DNA from: Chitinophaga sp. sic0106
GTDB lineage: Bacteria > Bacteroidota > Bacteroidia > Chitinophagales > Chitinophagaceae
Direction of reading: 5' to 3'
Length of the DNA: 64,000 nucleotides
Assembly: GCF_019219075.1 (NCBI RefSeq)
Contig: NZ_JAHUWJ010000005.1
Span: forward strand, 124,001-188,000
Below are positions 25,046 through 33,312 of the stretch, piece by piece (positions within the stretch are counted from its first letter, which is position 1; each line of letters starts with the position of its first letter). The translations under genes and the position numbers were made by a program. The notes beneath the pieces were generated by a model, which was given only the letters and a program-made list of their open reading frames with translations, searched no databases and was not told the origin of the DNA.

Positions 25046-25450
25046 ATGTATGATATGACCGCTATAAAGGAAAGCTCCACCATACAGGAAAATAAGCACC
25101 AGGCCTTCAGAGCCTGCCCTGTAACTTTTGTAATGGACAAAATAGGCGGCTACTGGAAGCCTATCATCCTCTTTTACCTGCTCTCCGGCCCCAAGCGCTA
25201 TTCAGAGCTGCGTAAAGCGATACCCGGCATTACGGAAAAAGTCCTGATTCAACACCTCAAACAACTGGAAGCCGATAACCTGCTGATACGGGAATCCAGG
25301 CCGGTAGTGCCTCCCTACGTGACCTATACCTTATCTGAGGCCGGCATGGGATTACGCAGTGTTTTGCTGGCCATGGCCGAATGGGCCTTTGGACCCGGCG
25401 GTATGGATGCCGGTGAAATGGGCAAAAGCCTGGACGACTTCCCCGGTTGA
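25046..25450 (+). CDS. HxlR-family winged-helix regulator
   Basis: A 134-residue regulator with the HxlR core: CPVTFVMDKIGGYWKPIILFYLLSGPKRYSELRKAIPGITEKVLIQHLKQLEADNLLIRE, including the N-terminal Cys (redox-sensing in several relatives) followed by the winged helix and the VTYTLSEAG wing. ATG codons at 25046 and 25055 are both possible. It is transcribed away from the NmrA-like gene and probably controls both genes through the inverted repeat between them. Confidence 0.92.
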   Translation: MYDMTAIKESSTIQENKHQAFRACPVTFVMDKIGGYWKPIILFYLLSGPKRYSELRKAIPGITEKVLIQHLKQLEADNLLIRESRPVVPPYVTYTLSEAGMGLRSVLLAMAEWAFGPGGMDAGEMGKSLDDFPG

Positions 25451-25526
25451 GTTAAGATCTCCCAAACCACATTAAAATACGGTAAGAATCTGCGGTTAGC
25501 AGACCTAACGGCATTATCTTTGTGCG

Positions 25527-26624
25527 ATGGCGCACATGTGGAATAAATTATTAGAAAGTGTAGACCACCTGCCCAGCTTCTTCTGGAACCTTCTGCTGGC
25601 AGGAATTGCCGTATTGGCCGGATTACTGATTAAGGCATTGCTGTCGTTTTTTATCCATCGCTCTGTGAAAAAATCGACAGAATTTTCACTGGTACACAGC
25701 ATACTGCTGCGACTGGGAAAGGCCTTCAATTATTTCCTGCCGCTGCTGTTGCTGAATATGAGCATTCCCCTGATGCGACTCCAGCCGCGCTACCAGAATG
25801 TGCTGGGCCGCATCGCTGAAATTTTGCTGACGCTGGCTTTTGCCGCCATTGTAATCGGTATCATCCACGTCCTGGAAGATTACATTTACAATACTTATGA
25901 TCTCAAGAAATCCAATAACCTTAAGGAAAGAAAGATCCGTACCCAGCTGCAGTTTATCCGTAAACTTTCCATCGGTATCATCCTCGTGGTTACGGCCTGT
26001 ATCATCCTGCTGAGCTTTGACAGTATGCGCAAACTCGGCGCAGGTTTGCTGACCGGTGTGGGTGTGGGTGGTATCATCATTGGTTTTGCCGCGCAAAAAT
26101 CCCTTGGAAACCTGCTGGCAGGGTTCCAGATTGCGTTTACACAACCGATCCGTATAGATGATGTGCTGGTAGTAGAGGGCGAATGGGGACGCGTGGAAGA
26201 AATCACCCTGACCTATGTGGTAGTAAACATCTGGGATCAACGTAAACTGATTCTCCCCATCAACTACTTTATAGAAAAGCCTTTTCAAAACTGGACCCGC
26301 AGTAGCGCCGAAATTCTTGGTACGGCCTTCCTGTACCTGGATTATACTGCCCCAATCGATAAGCTACGGGAAGAATTTGAACGCTTTATTGTTACCCATC
26401 CATTGTGGGATAAGCGTGTGAAGACCCTCGTAGTCACCAATATCACCGAACGCACCATTGAGGTACGCTGCCTGATCAGCTCCAGAACTTCCGGCGAAGC
26501 GTTTGACCTGCGCTGCGATATCCGCGAGCATATGCTCAAATTCGTAAAGGACAGTTATCCGGAATGCCTGCCACTCCGTAGAGCCGCAATGCTTGCGGCT
26601 CCAGGCTCTGATCCTTCTGTTTAG
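25527..26624 (+). CDS. MscS-family mechanosensitive ion channel
   Basis: A 365-residue membrane protein with about four N-terminal transmembrane segments, then the conserved MscS pore helix and beta domain (GAGLLTGVGVGGIIIGFAAQKSLGNLLAGFQIAF and PIRIDDVLVVEGEWGRVEEITLTYVVV), and a C-terminal alpha/beta domain. It should open on membrane tension to relieve osmotic downshock. The last 15 or so residues (about RRAAMLAAPGSDPSV) are encoded by a palindromic repeat, so the natural C-terminus was probably modified by the repeat. Confidence 0.92.
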   Translation: MAHMWNKLLESVDHLPSFFWNLLLAGIAVLAGLLIKALLSFFIHRSVKKSTEFSLVHSILLRLGKAFNYFLPLLLLNMSIPLMRLQPRYQNVLGRIAEILLTLAFAAIVIGIIHVLEDYIYNTYDLKKSNNLKERKIRTQLQFIRKLSIGIILVVTACIILLSFDSMRKLGAGLLTGVGVGGIIIGFAAQKSLGNLLAGFQIAFTQPIRIDDVLVVEGEWGRVEEITLTYVVVNIWDQRKLILPINYFIEKPFQNWTRSSAEILGTAFLYLDYTAPIDKLREEFERFIVTHPLWDKRVKTLVVTNITERTIEVRCLISSRTSGEAFDLRCDIREHMLKFVKDSYPECLPLRRAAMLAAPGSDPSV

Positions 26625-26664
26625 TGGGTTTTAAGCGATGAGCCGCAAGCATTGCGGCTCTACC
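26577..26664. repeat. Pair of inverted, individually palindromic repeats at the mscS 3' end
   Basis: GAGCCGCAATGCTTGCGGCTC (26581-26601) and GAGCCGCAAGCATTGCGGCTC (26640-26660) are each hairpins and are inverted copies of each other; the match extends by about 4 bases (GTAGAGCC / GGCTCTAC). The first copy lies inside the mscS reading frame and the second after the stop codon. The arrangement resembles REP/BIME-type extragenic elements or a compound terminator. Confidence 0.7.
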
Positions 26665-26710
26665 GTATAGGAATGCAATAAATGTAGCTGGTGTGAATTT
26701 TGATCCGGTG

Positions 26711-27091
26711 TTACCGGATGCTATCCACCAGATACACCAGTAAAAACAGGCTCATTAGCACTATGAAAATGGTGAGTGTAGTTAATAATCCGGCGGTATG
26801 ATAGTACCTGCCTGATTCCAGTTCTTTTTTTACATCCTGGTAACGCTTGTACGAAAGGATAGCTGTTAGCATACCTACCGCTACCAGTATAATGCCTGCG
26901 ATGCCGGAGTAGCCATGGGAGGGGAGTGTAACATCCCTTCCCAGCGCGAGGCCTATCTGTTTTACAAACAGGGAAAATTTGACGACCACAAAGCCAAAGG
27001 CCATCAGGCCCACCGCTGTTCGTATCCAGGCCAGAAACGTACGTTCATTGGCCAGGTGATCATTAGGTCCGCCGGGTTTTCCTTGTTCCAT
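26711..27091 (-). CDS. DUF202 (YidH-like) small membrane protein
   Basis: The ATG at 27091 (MEQGKPGGPN) is preferred over a 23-codon upstream extension because it leads directly into the DUF202 motif NDHLANERTFLAWIRTAVGLMAFGFVVVKF. The 126-residue protein has three transmembrane segments (about 25-45, 70-90, 105-124). DUF202 proteins are inner membrane proteins of unknown function. The gene is monocistronic and lies next to a divergent DUF72 gene. Confidence 0.88.
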   Translation of the reverse strand: MEQGKPGGPNDHLANERTFLAWIRTAVGLMAFGFVVVKFSLFVKQIGLALGRDVTLPSHGYSGIAGIILVAVGMLTAILSYKRYQDVKKELESGRYYHTAGLLTTLTIFIVLMSLFLLVYLVDSIR

Positions 27092-27202
27092 ATGCAGCTT
27101 ATTTATAGTAAAAGTTACAGATTTTTTTGCAGGTAATTCAAACGGAAGCATCTTTACCAACTAATCTTACGTATATACATTCAGGATATTTTTAGTTTTT
27201 GC

Positions 27203-27958
27203 ATGAGAAAGGGAAGTTATTATACCGGCACCAGCGGGTTAGTACTGCCATACAAGAATAAACAGTTTTACCCGGAGCCACTTAGAGATAAGAGTCGCCT
27301 CGAGGTATACGGTACCTTGTTTAATACCATAGAGATCAACAGTTCCTTTTACAATATTCCGATGCATAAAACCATGCAGCGCTGGGCCATCAGTGTGCCG
27401 GATCACTTCCGGTTTACGTTTAAGCTCTGGCAGGGGATTACACATGTAAGGGACCTGGATTTCAAACCGGCCGATGTAACCCGGTTCATGGAAGTGATTG
27501 CAGGAGTAGGAGAAAAAAAGGGATGCCTGCTGATCCAGCTGCCGCCTTCCCTGAGGGCAGGCGCCTTGCAACGGGTGGCGCAGCTGCTGGCCGCCATTAA
27601 AGAGGCCGATCCGGATGCGCAATGGCGACTGGCAGTGGAGTTCCGGCACCTGTCGTGGTACCGCGAAGAAACCTATCACCTGTTAAATACATACAATGCC
27701 ACTATGGTAGTGCATGATAAGGCCAATGTTGGATCGCCCCTGGAAGAAATGGATGCTGATTTTGTTTATGCGCGCTTTCACGGGCCGGAAGGAAATTACC
27801 GCAGCAGCTATGAGGACAGCTACCTGTACGAATACGCTTCTTATGTGCGCGACTGGCTCCATGCCGGCAAAGATGTATATGCCTATTTCAATAATACCAT
27901 CGGAGATGCCATTAACGACTTACAGGTATTAGAAACGTATGTGCGTGAGCGTAAGTAA
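27203..27958 (+). CDS. DUF72 (YecE-like) family protein
   Basis: A 251-residue TIM-barrel-like protein of the DUF72 group: it starts GSYYTGTSGLVLP, has RLEVYGTLFNTIEINSSFYNIP, FRFTFKLWQGITH, GCLLIQLPPSLR, WRLAVEFRHLSW and a C-terminal DVYAYFNNTIGDAINDLQVL. The barrel carries conserved polar residues, but no reaction has been established for the family. Monocistronic. Confidence 0.9.
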   Translation: MRKGSYYTGTSGLVLPYKNKQFYPEPLRDKSRLEVYGTLFNTIEINSSFYNIPMHKTMQRWAISVPDHFRFTFKLWQGITHVRDLDFKPADVTRFMEVIAGVGEKKGCLLIQLPPSLRAGALQRVAQLLAAIKEADPDAQWRLAVEFRHLSWYREETYHLLNTYNATMVVHDKANVGSPLEEMDADFVYARFHGPEGNYRSSYEDSYLYEYASYVRDWLHAGKDVYAYFNNTIGDAINDLQVLETYVRERK

Positions 27959-27982
27959 CGCCCACGTACATACGTAATAGTC

Positions 27983-29005
27983 TTATTTTACGAGAGGTAT
28001 AATATCTTTTCCTATCAGGGAAATAGAGTGGAGTAGCTTTTCGTGGGAAAGATTTGCATTGTCCATCTGGAAGGTAAGCCTGGAAACACCACCCAGGGCT
28101 TCGCTGTGGCGGAGGATCTTTTCTGCTACTTCCTGCGGACTCCCCACCAGTAACGCACCGGTAGGTCCGGTTTGTGCTTCAAACTGCCCACGGGTTACCG
28201 GGCCCCATCCGCGCTCCTTGCCAATTTTGGTGAAGGTTTCCGCGTAGCCGGGAAAAAATTCGTCCCTCGCCTGCGGGGAGGTTTCGGCAATATATCCCAG
28301 AGAATGTAGTCCTACCTTCAGCTTTTCCGGTGCATGCCCTGCCTTGCGGCCAGCTTCCCGGTAAAGGTCGATCAGCGGCCGGAAACGATGTGTTTCCCCG
28401 CCGATAATAGCCACCATCAATGGTAGTCCGAGCGTGCCCGCCCTGGCAAAAGATTGTGGTGTACCACCCACGCCCAGCCATACAGGAAGCGGCTCCTGCA
28501 CCGGCCTCGGATATATAGCCACGCCGTTGAGTGGCGCGCGGAACTTACCTTTCCACTTAACTGTTTCTTCTTCCCGGATCTGTAGCAGCAGGTCCAGCTT
28601 TTCTATAAACAGCTCATCGTAATCTTCCAGGCTATAGCCAAACAGGGGATAGGCTTCTATAAAGGAACCACGACCTACCACCATTTCGGCACGGCCACGG
28701 GAAATGATATCCAGCGTGGCAAAGCTTTGAAACACCCTTACCGGATCAGCAGCGCTCAATACAGTAACGGCGCTGGTAAGCCTGATTTGTTTTGTACGGG
28801 CAGCAGCAGCGGCCAGAATCATAGTAGGTGCGGCATCCATAAACTCCTTGCGGTGATGCTCCCCGATGCCGAAAACGTGGAGACCTGCCTGATCAGCCAG
28901 ATCAATTCGCTGCAACAGGTTTTCCATTTCCCGCATATCCGCAGCGGCGTCATGCGCTTTGCTCTGCGACCTGGTCGCAGCGAAGCTGTCAATTCCTACT
29001 TCCAT
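27983..29005 (-). CDS. LLM-class flavin-dependent oxidoreductase
   Basis: A 340-residue luciferase-like monooxygenase: FGIGEHHRKEF near residue 46, LTSAVTVLSAADPVRVFQSFATLDIISRGRAEMVVGRGSF and PVWLGVGGTPQSFARAG are typical of the family's FMN-binding barrel. The substrate is unknown. It is 16 bp downstream of a DinB-family gene in the same direction and may be co-transcribed with it. Confidence 0.9.
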   Translation of the reverse strand: MEVGIDSFAATRSQSKAHDAAADMREMENLLQRIDLADQAGLHVFGIGEHHRKEFMDAAPTMILAAAAARTKQIRLTSAVTVLSAADPVRVFQSFATLDIISRGRAEMVVGRGSFIEAYPLFGYSLEDYDELFIEKLDLLLQIREEETVKWKGKFRAPLNGVAIYPRPVQEPLPVWLGVGGTPQSFARAGTLGLPLMVAIIGGETHRFRPLIDLYREAGRKAGHAPEKLKVGLHSLGYIAETSPQARDEFFPGYAETFTKIGKERGWGPVTRGQFEAQTGPTGALLVGSPQEVAEKILRHSEALGGVSRLTFQMDNANLSHEKLLHSISLIGKDIIPLVK

Positions 29006-29021
29006 ACCTACCTATAATTTT

Positions 29022-29480
29022 TTAAATATTCTTTTTTAGATTATTGATGGCTGCACTGTGCAGGCCATGGTGATAACTTGCAAAAGCAATAGCATCCGCG
29101 ATGTTGTTAATGACAATACCACTAGATAGTGTCATCGGCGTATAGGCGTCAAAGTGACCCCGCTGATGATTTTCCAAAGTACGTGGCAGTGCAGTTGCCA
29201 GTTCACTTTTTATCAGTGCGGTATCTTCTTCGCTCAAAATGCCTTCGGGTTTTGTACCCCTGCGGAAGCGGGCAATGAAGCCTTCTTCCAGGTAGGTAGG
29301 CTGACCGGCGGCCTTGTAAAACATGAGTTCGTCTGTTACCAGCAGGTGTCCCAGGTTCCAGAGGATGTTGTTATTGAATCCGGCAGGGACCTGGTTTAAT
29401 TGTTCGGTGGTAAACGCGTCAAATAAATCTAAATATTTTGCTCTGATGTGGCTGATGATTTCAATGTTGGTGGTGATCAT
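29022..29480 (-). CDS. DinB-family four-helix protein
   Basis: A 152-residue protein with a DinB-like fold: NNILWNLGHLLVTDELMFYKAAG carries the first conserved His (metal ligand) and the end AFASYHHGLHSAAINNLKK the last one. DinB-like proteins are often metal-dependent thiol transferases (YfiT/BstA-like), but the partner thiol here is unknown. It precedes an LLM oxidoreductase gene by 16 bp. The bases just upstream of its start form two alternative hairpins (29482-29525). Confidence 0.85.
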   Translation of the reverse strand: MITTNIEIISHIRAKYLDLFDAFTTEQLNQVPAGFNNNILWNLGHLLVTDELMFYKAAGQPTYLEEGFIARFRRGTKPEGILSEEDTALIKSELATALPRTLENHQRGHFDAYTPMTLSSGIVINNIADAIAFASYHHGLHSAAINNLKKNI

Positions 29481-29481
29481 A

Positions 29482-29525
29482 GTGAAATTTTTTACTGCCG
29501 TGAAAGTAGTAAAATTTCACGGCAG
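29482..29525 (-). promoter_or_regulatory. Two mutually exclusive stems next to the dinB-like start codon
   Basis: Plus-strand arms CTGCCGTGAAA (29495-29505) and TTTCACGGCAG (29515-29525) form one perfect 11-bp stem; GTGAAATTTT (29482-29491) and AAAATTTCAC (29511-29520) form another. The right arms overlap, so only one can form. The start codon is at 29480. It may be a translational switch or, as DNA, a repeated GTGAAA operator. Confidence 0.45.
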
Positions 29526-29566
29526 CCGCCACTTTTGCACCGACAATTAATAAACAGATTACGCCA

Positions 29567-30874
29567 TCAGCACTGTATAATAAACACATACCACATGGTA
29601 TTGTTCTGCGTGGTGGCGAGCATGGTGTAATTATAGTTCAGCACCTGGAGGATGCTCAGCACCGGAGCAGTGGGCGCAAAGGAGGCCCAGCTGAACAGCA
29701 GCCGGCCACCGGGTAACAGGAATTCTTTGGCTTCGGCCAGAAACCGCTGTAGGAGCAGTACAGGGGGATTGCTGATTTTCCAGATATCCTCCAGGATGGG
29801 CAGGTTGCCGAAGATGTAATCGAACTTACCACTGATGTTATCAAACAGGTCGGACTGCACCACGGTGATCTGCTCCGTATATTGGTGCATGCTAACATTC
29901 AGCCGGGCATTGGTGACGGCCTTAGGGCTGATGTCTGCCGCCACCGCTGCGGCAGCACCGTTTTTAATCGCCAGGATACTGATAATACCTGTGCCACAGC
30001 CAATGTCGAGCACCCTACGGCCCTGCATATCCGGCAGGTGTTGTAACAGCAGCGGGGTGGAGTTGGTCAGTTGTTTATCGGGAGAAAATACACCATCCAG
30101 TGCCCAGAGGCGTATATCCTGCACCGTTATTTCGTAGTCGGGGTGGTCGATCAGGTAGCGCCACGGCGTTATTTTCTTGCGATGCAGGATAATTTTCTGG
30201 TATAGTTTAAACGGCCGCTGTTCAAGGGTTTGGCGCAGATAGGTGATGATATTGTGTTTATGCAGGCTATAAGGGATGGGGTATTGGTCGAAGAACAGGG
30301 ACAGGGAATGGTATAGCGTTTCGTGATCGGGGTAATGTATGGCTGCCGGCACTGAAAAGGTCAGGTGATTTTTGCCTGCCAGCGCCTGCATCACTTGCGG
30401 GTAGGTGGGTTGGTAATCCCGTTGTATGTTTTGGTAGAAATATTCCTTGAGGGGCCCATAGTCTTCCTCCTGGCCATTTACCACGATGATCAGCATGCCA
30501 TTTTCCGTGAGTGCTGATAACATTTTCTCGATGGCCGCCTGCTTGTGCTGGAAGTAATAGAATACGTGCGATGCGATGATGAGATCGTACTGGCGTGGCA
30601 GTTGTGCATCTTCCCAGCTGCTGCTGATCACCTGTATTGCTGCCGGTAGTTGTACGCCTTCGGTATTTTTTTCTACCACATCATAATGCTGAAAGTAGTG
30701 CCCTAGTTGCTGATGAAAAACCGGCGTAGTGCCCATGCCTATTTCCAGGCAGGCTTGCAGCTTTTCATGGGCTATCAGTTTGCGGATGCTGTTGATGATA
30801 ATGGTTTTTTCGTCGGACTGCCGGGTAAACTCATTGAAGTATTGGTGGTTAAATAAGAGGGGATCAGTGGTCAT
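29567..30874 (-). CDS. Protein with two fused class I SAM-dependent methyltransferase domains
   Basis: A 435-residue protein with two methyltransferase-like domains. The N-terminal one (about 20-165) has the SAM motif CLEIGMGTTPVF and YDLIIASHVFYYFQH. The C-terminal one (about 270-430) has VLDIGCGTGIISILAIKNGA and FDYIFGNLPI at about 353-362, where N6-adenine and glutamine methyltransferases have NPPY; here GNLPI replaces it. The middle (about 170-265) has no recognised fold. A natural-product or peptide/protein methylation role is possible, but nothing nearby supports one. It lies 86 bp upstream of the dinB-like gene on the same strand. Confidence 0.82.
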   Translation of the reverse strand: MTTDPLLFNHQYFNEFTRQSDEKTIIINSIRKLIAHEKLQACLEIGMGTTPVFHQQLGHYFQHYDVVEKNTEGVQLPAAIQVISSSWEDAQLPRQYDLIIASHVFYYFQHKQAAIEKMLSALTENGMLIIVVNGQEEDYGPLKEYFYQNIQRDYQPTYPQVMQALAGKNHLTFSVPAAIHYPDHETLYHSLSLFFDQYPIPYSLHKHNIITYLRQTLEQRPFKLYQKIILHRKKITPWRYLIDHPDYEITVQDIRLWALDGVFSPDKQLTNSTPLLLQHLPDMQGRRVLDIGCGTGIISILAIKNGAAAAVAADISPKAVTNARLNVSMHQYTEQITVVQSDLFDNISGKFDYIFGNLPILEDIWKISNPPVLLLQRFLAEAKEFLLPGGRLLFSWASFAPTAPVLSILQVLNYNYTMLATTQNNTMWYVFIIQC

Positions 30875-30976
30875 TGTTTTGGTATTTACTTTAAGTTACT
30901 GGCTGCGACTGCATTACCCCAGCAGATATCGTTGCTGGCGGAACAATTCCTTTAGTTCGATGTTCTACATTTTTGT

Positions 30977-32527
30977 ATGGAATCAGTAGCATTAAACAGT
31001 GCGGCCGGCCGCTGGATTATGATCCCGGCCATTATGGCGAGCACGATGGCATTTATTGACGGCACGGCGCTGAATGTGGTGCTGCCGTCGTTGCAGCATG
31101 CCCTGGATGCGAGTGCTGCGGCGCTTTTCTGGGTGTTAAATGCCTATCTGCTGATGCTGGCGTCGCTGATATTGATAGGCGGTGCACTGGGCGACCGCCT
31201 CGGTCGAAAGCGTGTATTCATAGCCGGTATTATCGTATTTATCATTGGCTGTGCTTGTTGTGGTTTTTCAGCTACGGCGGGGCAATTGATTGCGTTCAGG
31301 GCGTTACAGGGGATTGGCGGGGCCTTTATGATTCCGGGCAGTTTGAGTCTGATATCCGCTACCATTAACGAAGATGAGCGGGGTAAGGCGGTAGGGACCT
31401 GGTCGGCCGCTACTACGTTTGTGACCATGGCAGGACCGCTGCTGGGCGGCTGGCTGGCGGATGCAGGCTTGTGGCGTTATATCTTTTTTATAAATGTGCC
31501 CCTGGGTTTGGCGGCGCTCTGGATATTGTGGCAGCATGTGAAAGAAAACCGGGACGAGGAGGATGTGGAGGGGCCCATTGATTATCCCGGTGCGGTGTAT
31601 ATAGCGGTGGGCCTGGCCTCGCTGACCTATGGTTTTTTGACGATGCCAACGGCAGGCTGGCAGCATCCCAAAGTTTTTCTGACGGTGCTGGCGGGTATTA
31701 TATTGCTGATTGCTTTTATCGGGAGAGAATCACGCATCCCGTATCCGATGATGTCCCTGCATTTGTTCAGGAACCGCGTATTTCTGGGTGCGAACCTGCT
31801 TTGCTTTTTCCTCTATGCGGGGCTGAATGGCGCTATGTTATTTCTATCCCTTAACCTGGTGCAGGTGCAGGGCTATACACAGCTGCAATCCGGCTTTACT
31901 TTCCTGCCTTTTTCCCTGATGATGATATTGTTTAGTCGCACCATGGGTGCGCTGGCAGATAAATATGGTCCGCGGCTGTTCCTGACGGCGGGGCCGGTGA
32001 TTGCAGGAGTGGGTATGCTGTTGATGTCCACCATCAAAGAAACGCGTGGCTTCGCGGATTACTTCACTACCTACTTCCCCGGCATTATGATTTTCGGCGC
32101 CGGCATGGCTATCACCGTATCGCCGCTCACGGCGGCCGTGATGGGCTCTGTGGGGAAACAGCTGGCAGGTACCGCGTCTGGCGTTAATAACGCCGTAACA
32201 CGTATTGCCACGGTATTTTCTACCGCCATTTTCGGTGGCCTGGCAGTGCTATTTTTTTCTACCTATACCCAACATGCCATCAGCGATTTAGGCCTGAGTG
32301 CAGCGGATCAGCAGCAGGTATTGCAACAAGCCACTGCACTGGGCGATGCCAGGGTGCCCGCAGGTATTGCCCTACAGGATCAGGTGGCAGGGATCTACAA
32401 AGCCGCGTTCATCAGCACGTATGGCAACGTGCTGAAAATTTGCGGGGTACTCGGCATTGTAGCAGGACTGCTGGCTTTCATCTTCCTGAAAAATAATGGG
32501 GATAGTGATAAAAATTACTCCCAATAG
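30977..32527 (+). CDS. MFS transporter, DHA2 (EmrB/QacA) drug:proton antiporter family
   Basis: A 516-residue membrane protein with about 14 hydrophobic segments, which fits the 14-TM DHA2 family. Visible motifs are FIDGTALNVVLPSLQHAL (TM1), GALGDRLGRKRVF (motif A between TM2 and TM3), RALQGIGGAFMIPGSLSLI (motif B) and the TM5 motif C region AGPLLGGWLADAGLWRYIFFINVPLG. It should export drugs or metabolites by proton antiport. Divergent from the double methyltransferase gene by 102 bp. Confidence 0.92.
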   Translation: MESVALNSAAGRWIMIPAIMASTMAFIDGTALNVVLPSLQHALDASAAALFWVLNAYLLMLASLILIGGALGDRLGRKRVFIAGIIVFIIGCACCGFSATAGQLIAFRALQGIGGAFMIPGSLSLISATINEDERGKAVGTWSAATTFVTMAGPLLGGWLADAGLWRYIFFINVPLGLAALWILWQHVKENRDEEDVEGPIDYPGAVYIAVGLASLTYGFLTMPTAGWQHPKVFLTVLAGIILLIAFIGRESRIPYPMMSLHLFRNRVFLGANLLCFFLYAGLNGAMLFLSLNLVQVQGYTQLQSGFTFLPFSLMMILFSRTMGALADKYGPRLFLTAGPVIAGVGMLLMSTIKETRGFADYFTTYFPGIMIFGAGMAITVSPLTAAVMGSVGKQLAGTASGVNNAVTRIATVFSTAIFGGLAVLFFSTYTQHAISDLGLSAADQQQVLQQATALGDARVPAGIALQDQVAGIYKAAFISTYGNVLKICGVLGIVAGLLAFIFLKNNGDSDKNYSQ

Positions 32528-32592
32528 CATGGTTTGTACCGATGCAAACAATGGGTAAGGGTTAATTTTACAGTAAACCTAATGTACTGGTT

Positions 32593-33270
32593 ATGAAACT
32601 GTTTAGATATCTTATTTCTTGTTTCTTCATAATTACTGTAAGTATGACCGCTTGTTCCCAGGATGAAAAACGAAGCACTGTCAAAGATCTGTTGACCGCT
32701 GCTGCTGACAATGATACCGCTGCCATAAAATCACTTTTGCAGGCCAATGCAAAGCTGGAGCAGCGCGATAACAAAAAACGTACGCCCCTGATGGTGGCTG
32801 TTTATCATCATCATCCGGAAGCAGCAGCCTTGCTGATAGCAGCTGGTGCGGATGTAAATGCCCAGGATGATATGCAGAACAGCCCTTTCCTGTATGCCGG
32901 TGCAGAAGGGTATGTGGATATACTGCAATTGTGTTTACAAGCCGGTGCAAGGTTCGACGTGTTTAACCGCTATGGTGGTTCTGCGTTAATTCCTGCCTGT
33001 GAAAGAGGACATGTGGAAGTAGTGAAAACGTTACTGGCAGTAAAAGATTTTCCAATTGATCACGTGAACCGGTTAGGCTGGACAGGCTTGCTGGAAGCGA
33101 TTATCCTCAGCAACGGCGGGCCTAAGCACATACAAATTGTGCAGCTGCTGGTGGATGCCGGCGCTAACGTAAACCTGGCAGACGGAGACGGCGTTAGTCC
33201 GCTCGCACACGCGCGCAGCAAAGGGTTTACGGAGATAGTAAGCATTCTTGAAAAGGCAGGTGCAAAATAA
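32593..33270 (+). CDS. Ankyrin-repeat lipoprotein
   Basis: A 225-residue protein with a lipoprotein signal (lipobox SMTAC, Cys at about residue 21) followed by five to six ankyrin repeats, for example DNKKRTPLMVAVYHHHPEAAALLIAAGADVN and RYGGSALIPACERGHVEVVKTLL. Periplasmic or outer-membrane ankyrin proteins in Bacteroidota usually act as protein-interaction modules; the partner is unknown. It ends at a bidirectional terminator shared with the convergent TonB receptor gene. Confidence 0.88.
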   Translation: MKLFRYLISCFFIITVSMTACSQDEKRSTVKDLLTAAADNDTAAIKSLLQANAKLEQRDNKKRTPLMVAVYHHHPEAAALLIAAGADVNAQDDMQNSPFLYAGAEGYVDILQLCLQAGARFDVFNRYGGSALIPACERGHVEVVKTLLAVKDFPIDHVNRLGWTGLLEAIILSNGGPKHIQIVQLLVDAGANVNLADGDGVSPLAHARSKGFTEIVSILEKAGAK

Positions 33271-33306
33271 CGGGCTGACTAAAAAAATGTTGTTCCAGTC
33301 AGCCCG
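33271..33306. terminator. Bidirectional terminator between ankyrin and TonB-receptor genes
   Basis: CGGGCTGACT (33271-33280) pairs with AGTCAGCCCG (33297-33306); the loop has an A run on the plus strand. It directly follows the ankyrin stop and lies 7 bp from the stop of the receptor gene. Confidence 0.7.
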
Positions 33307-33312
33307 CCATGG

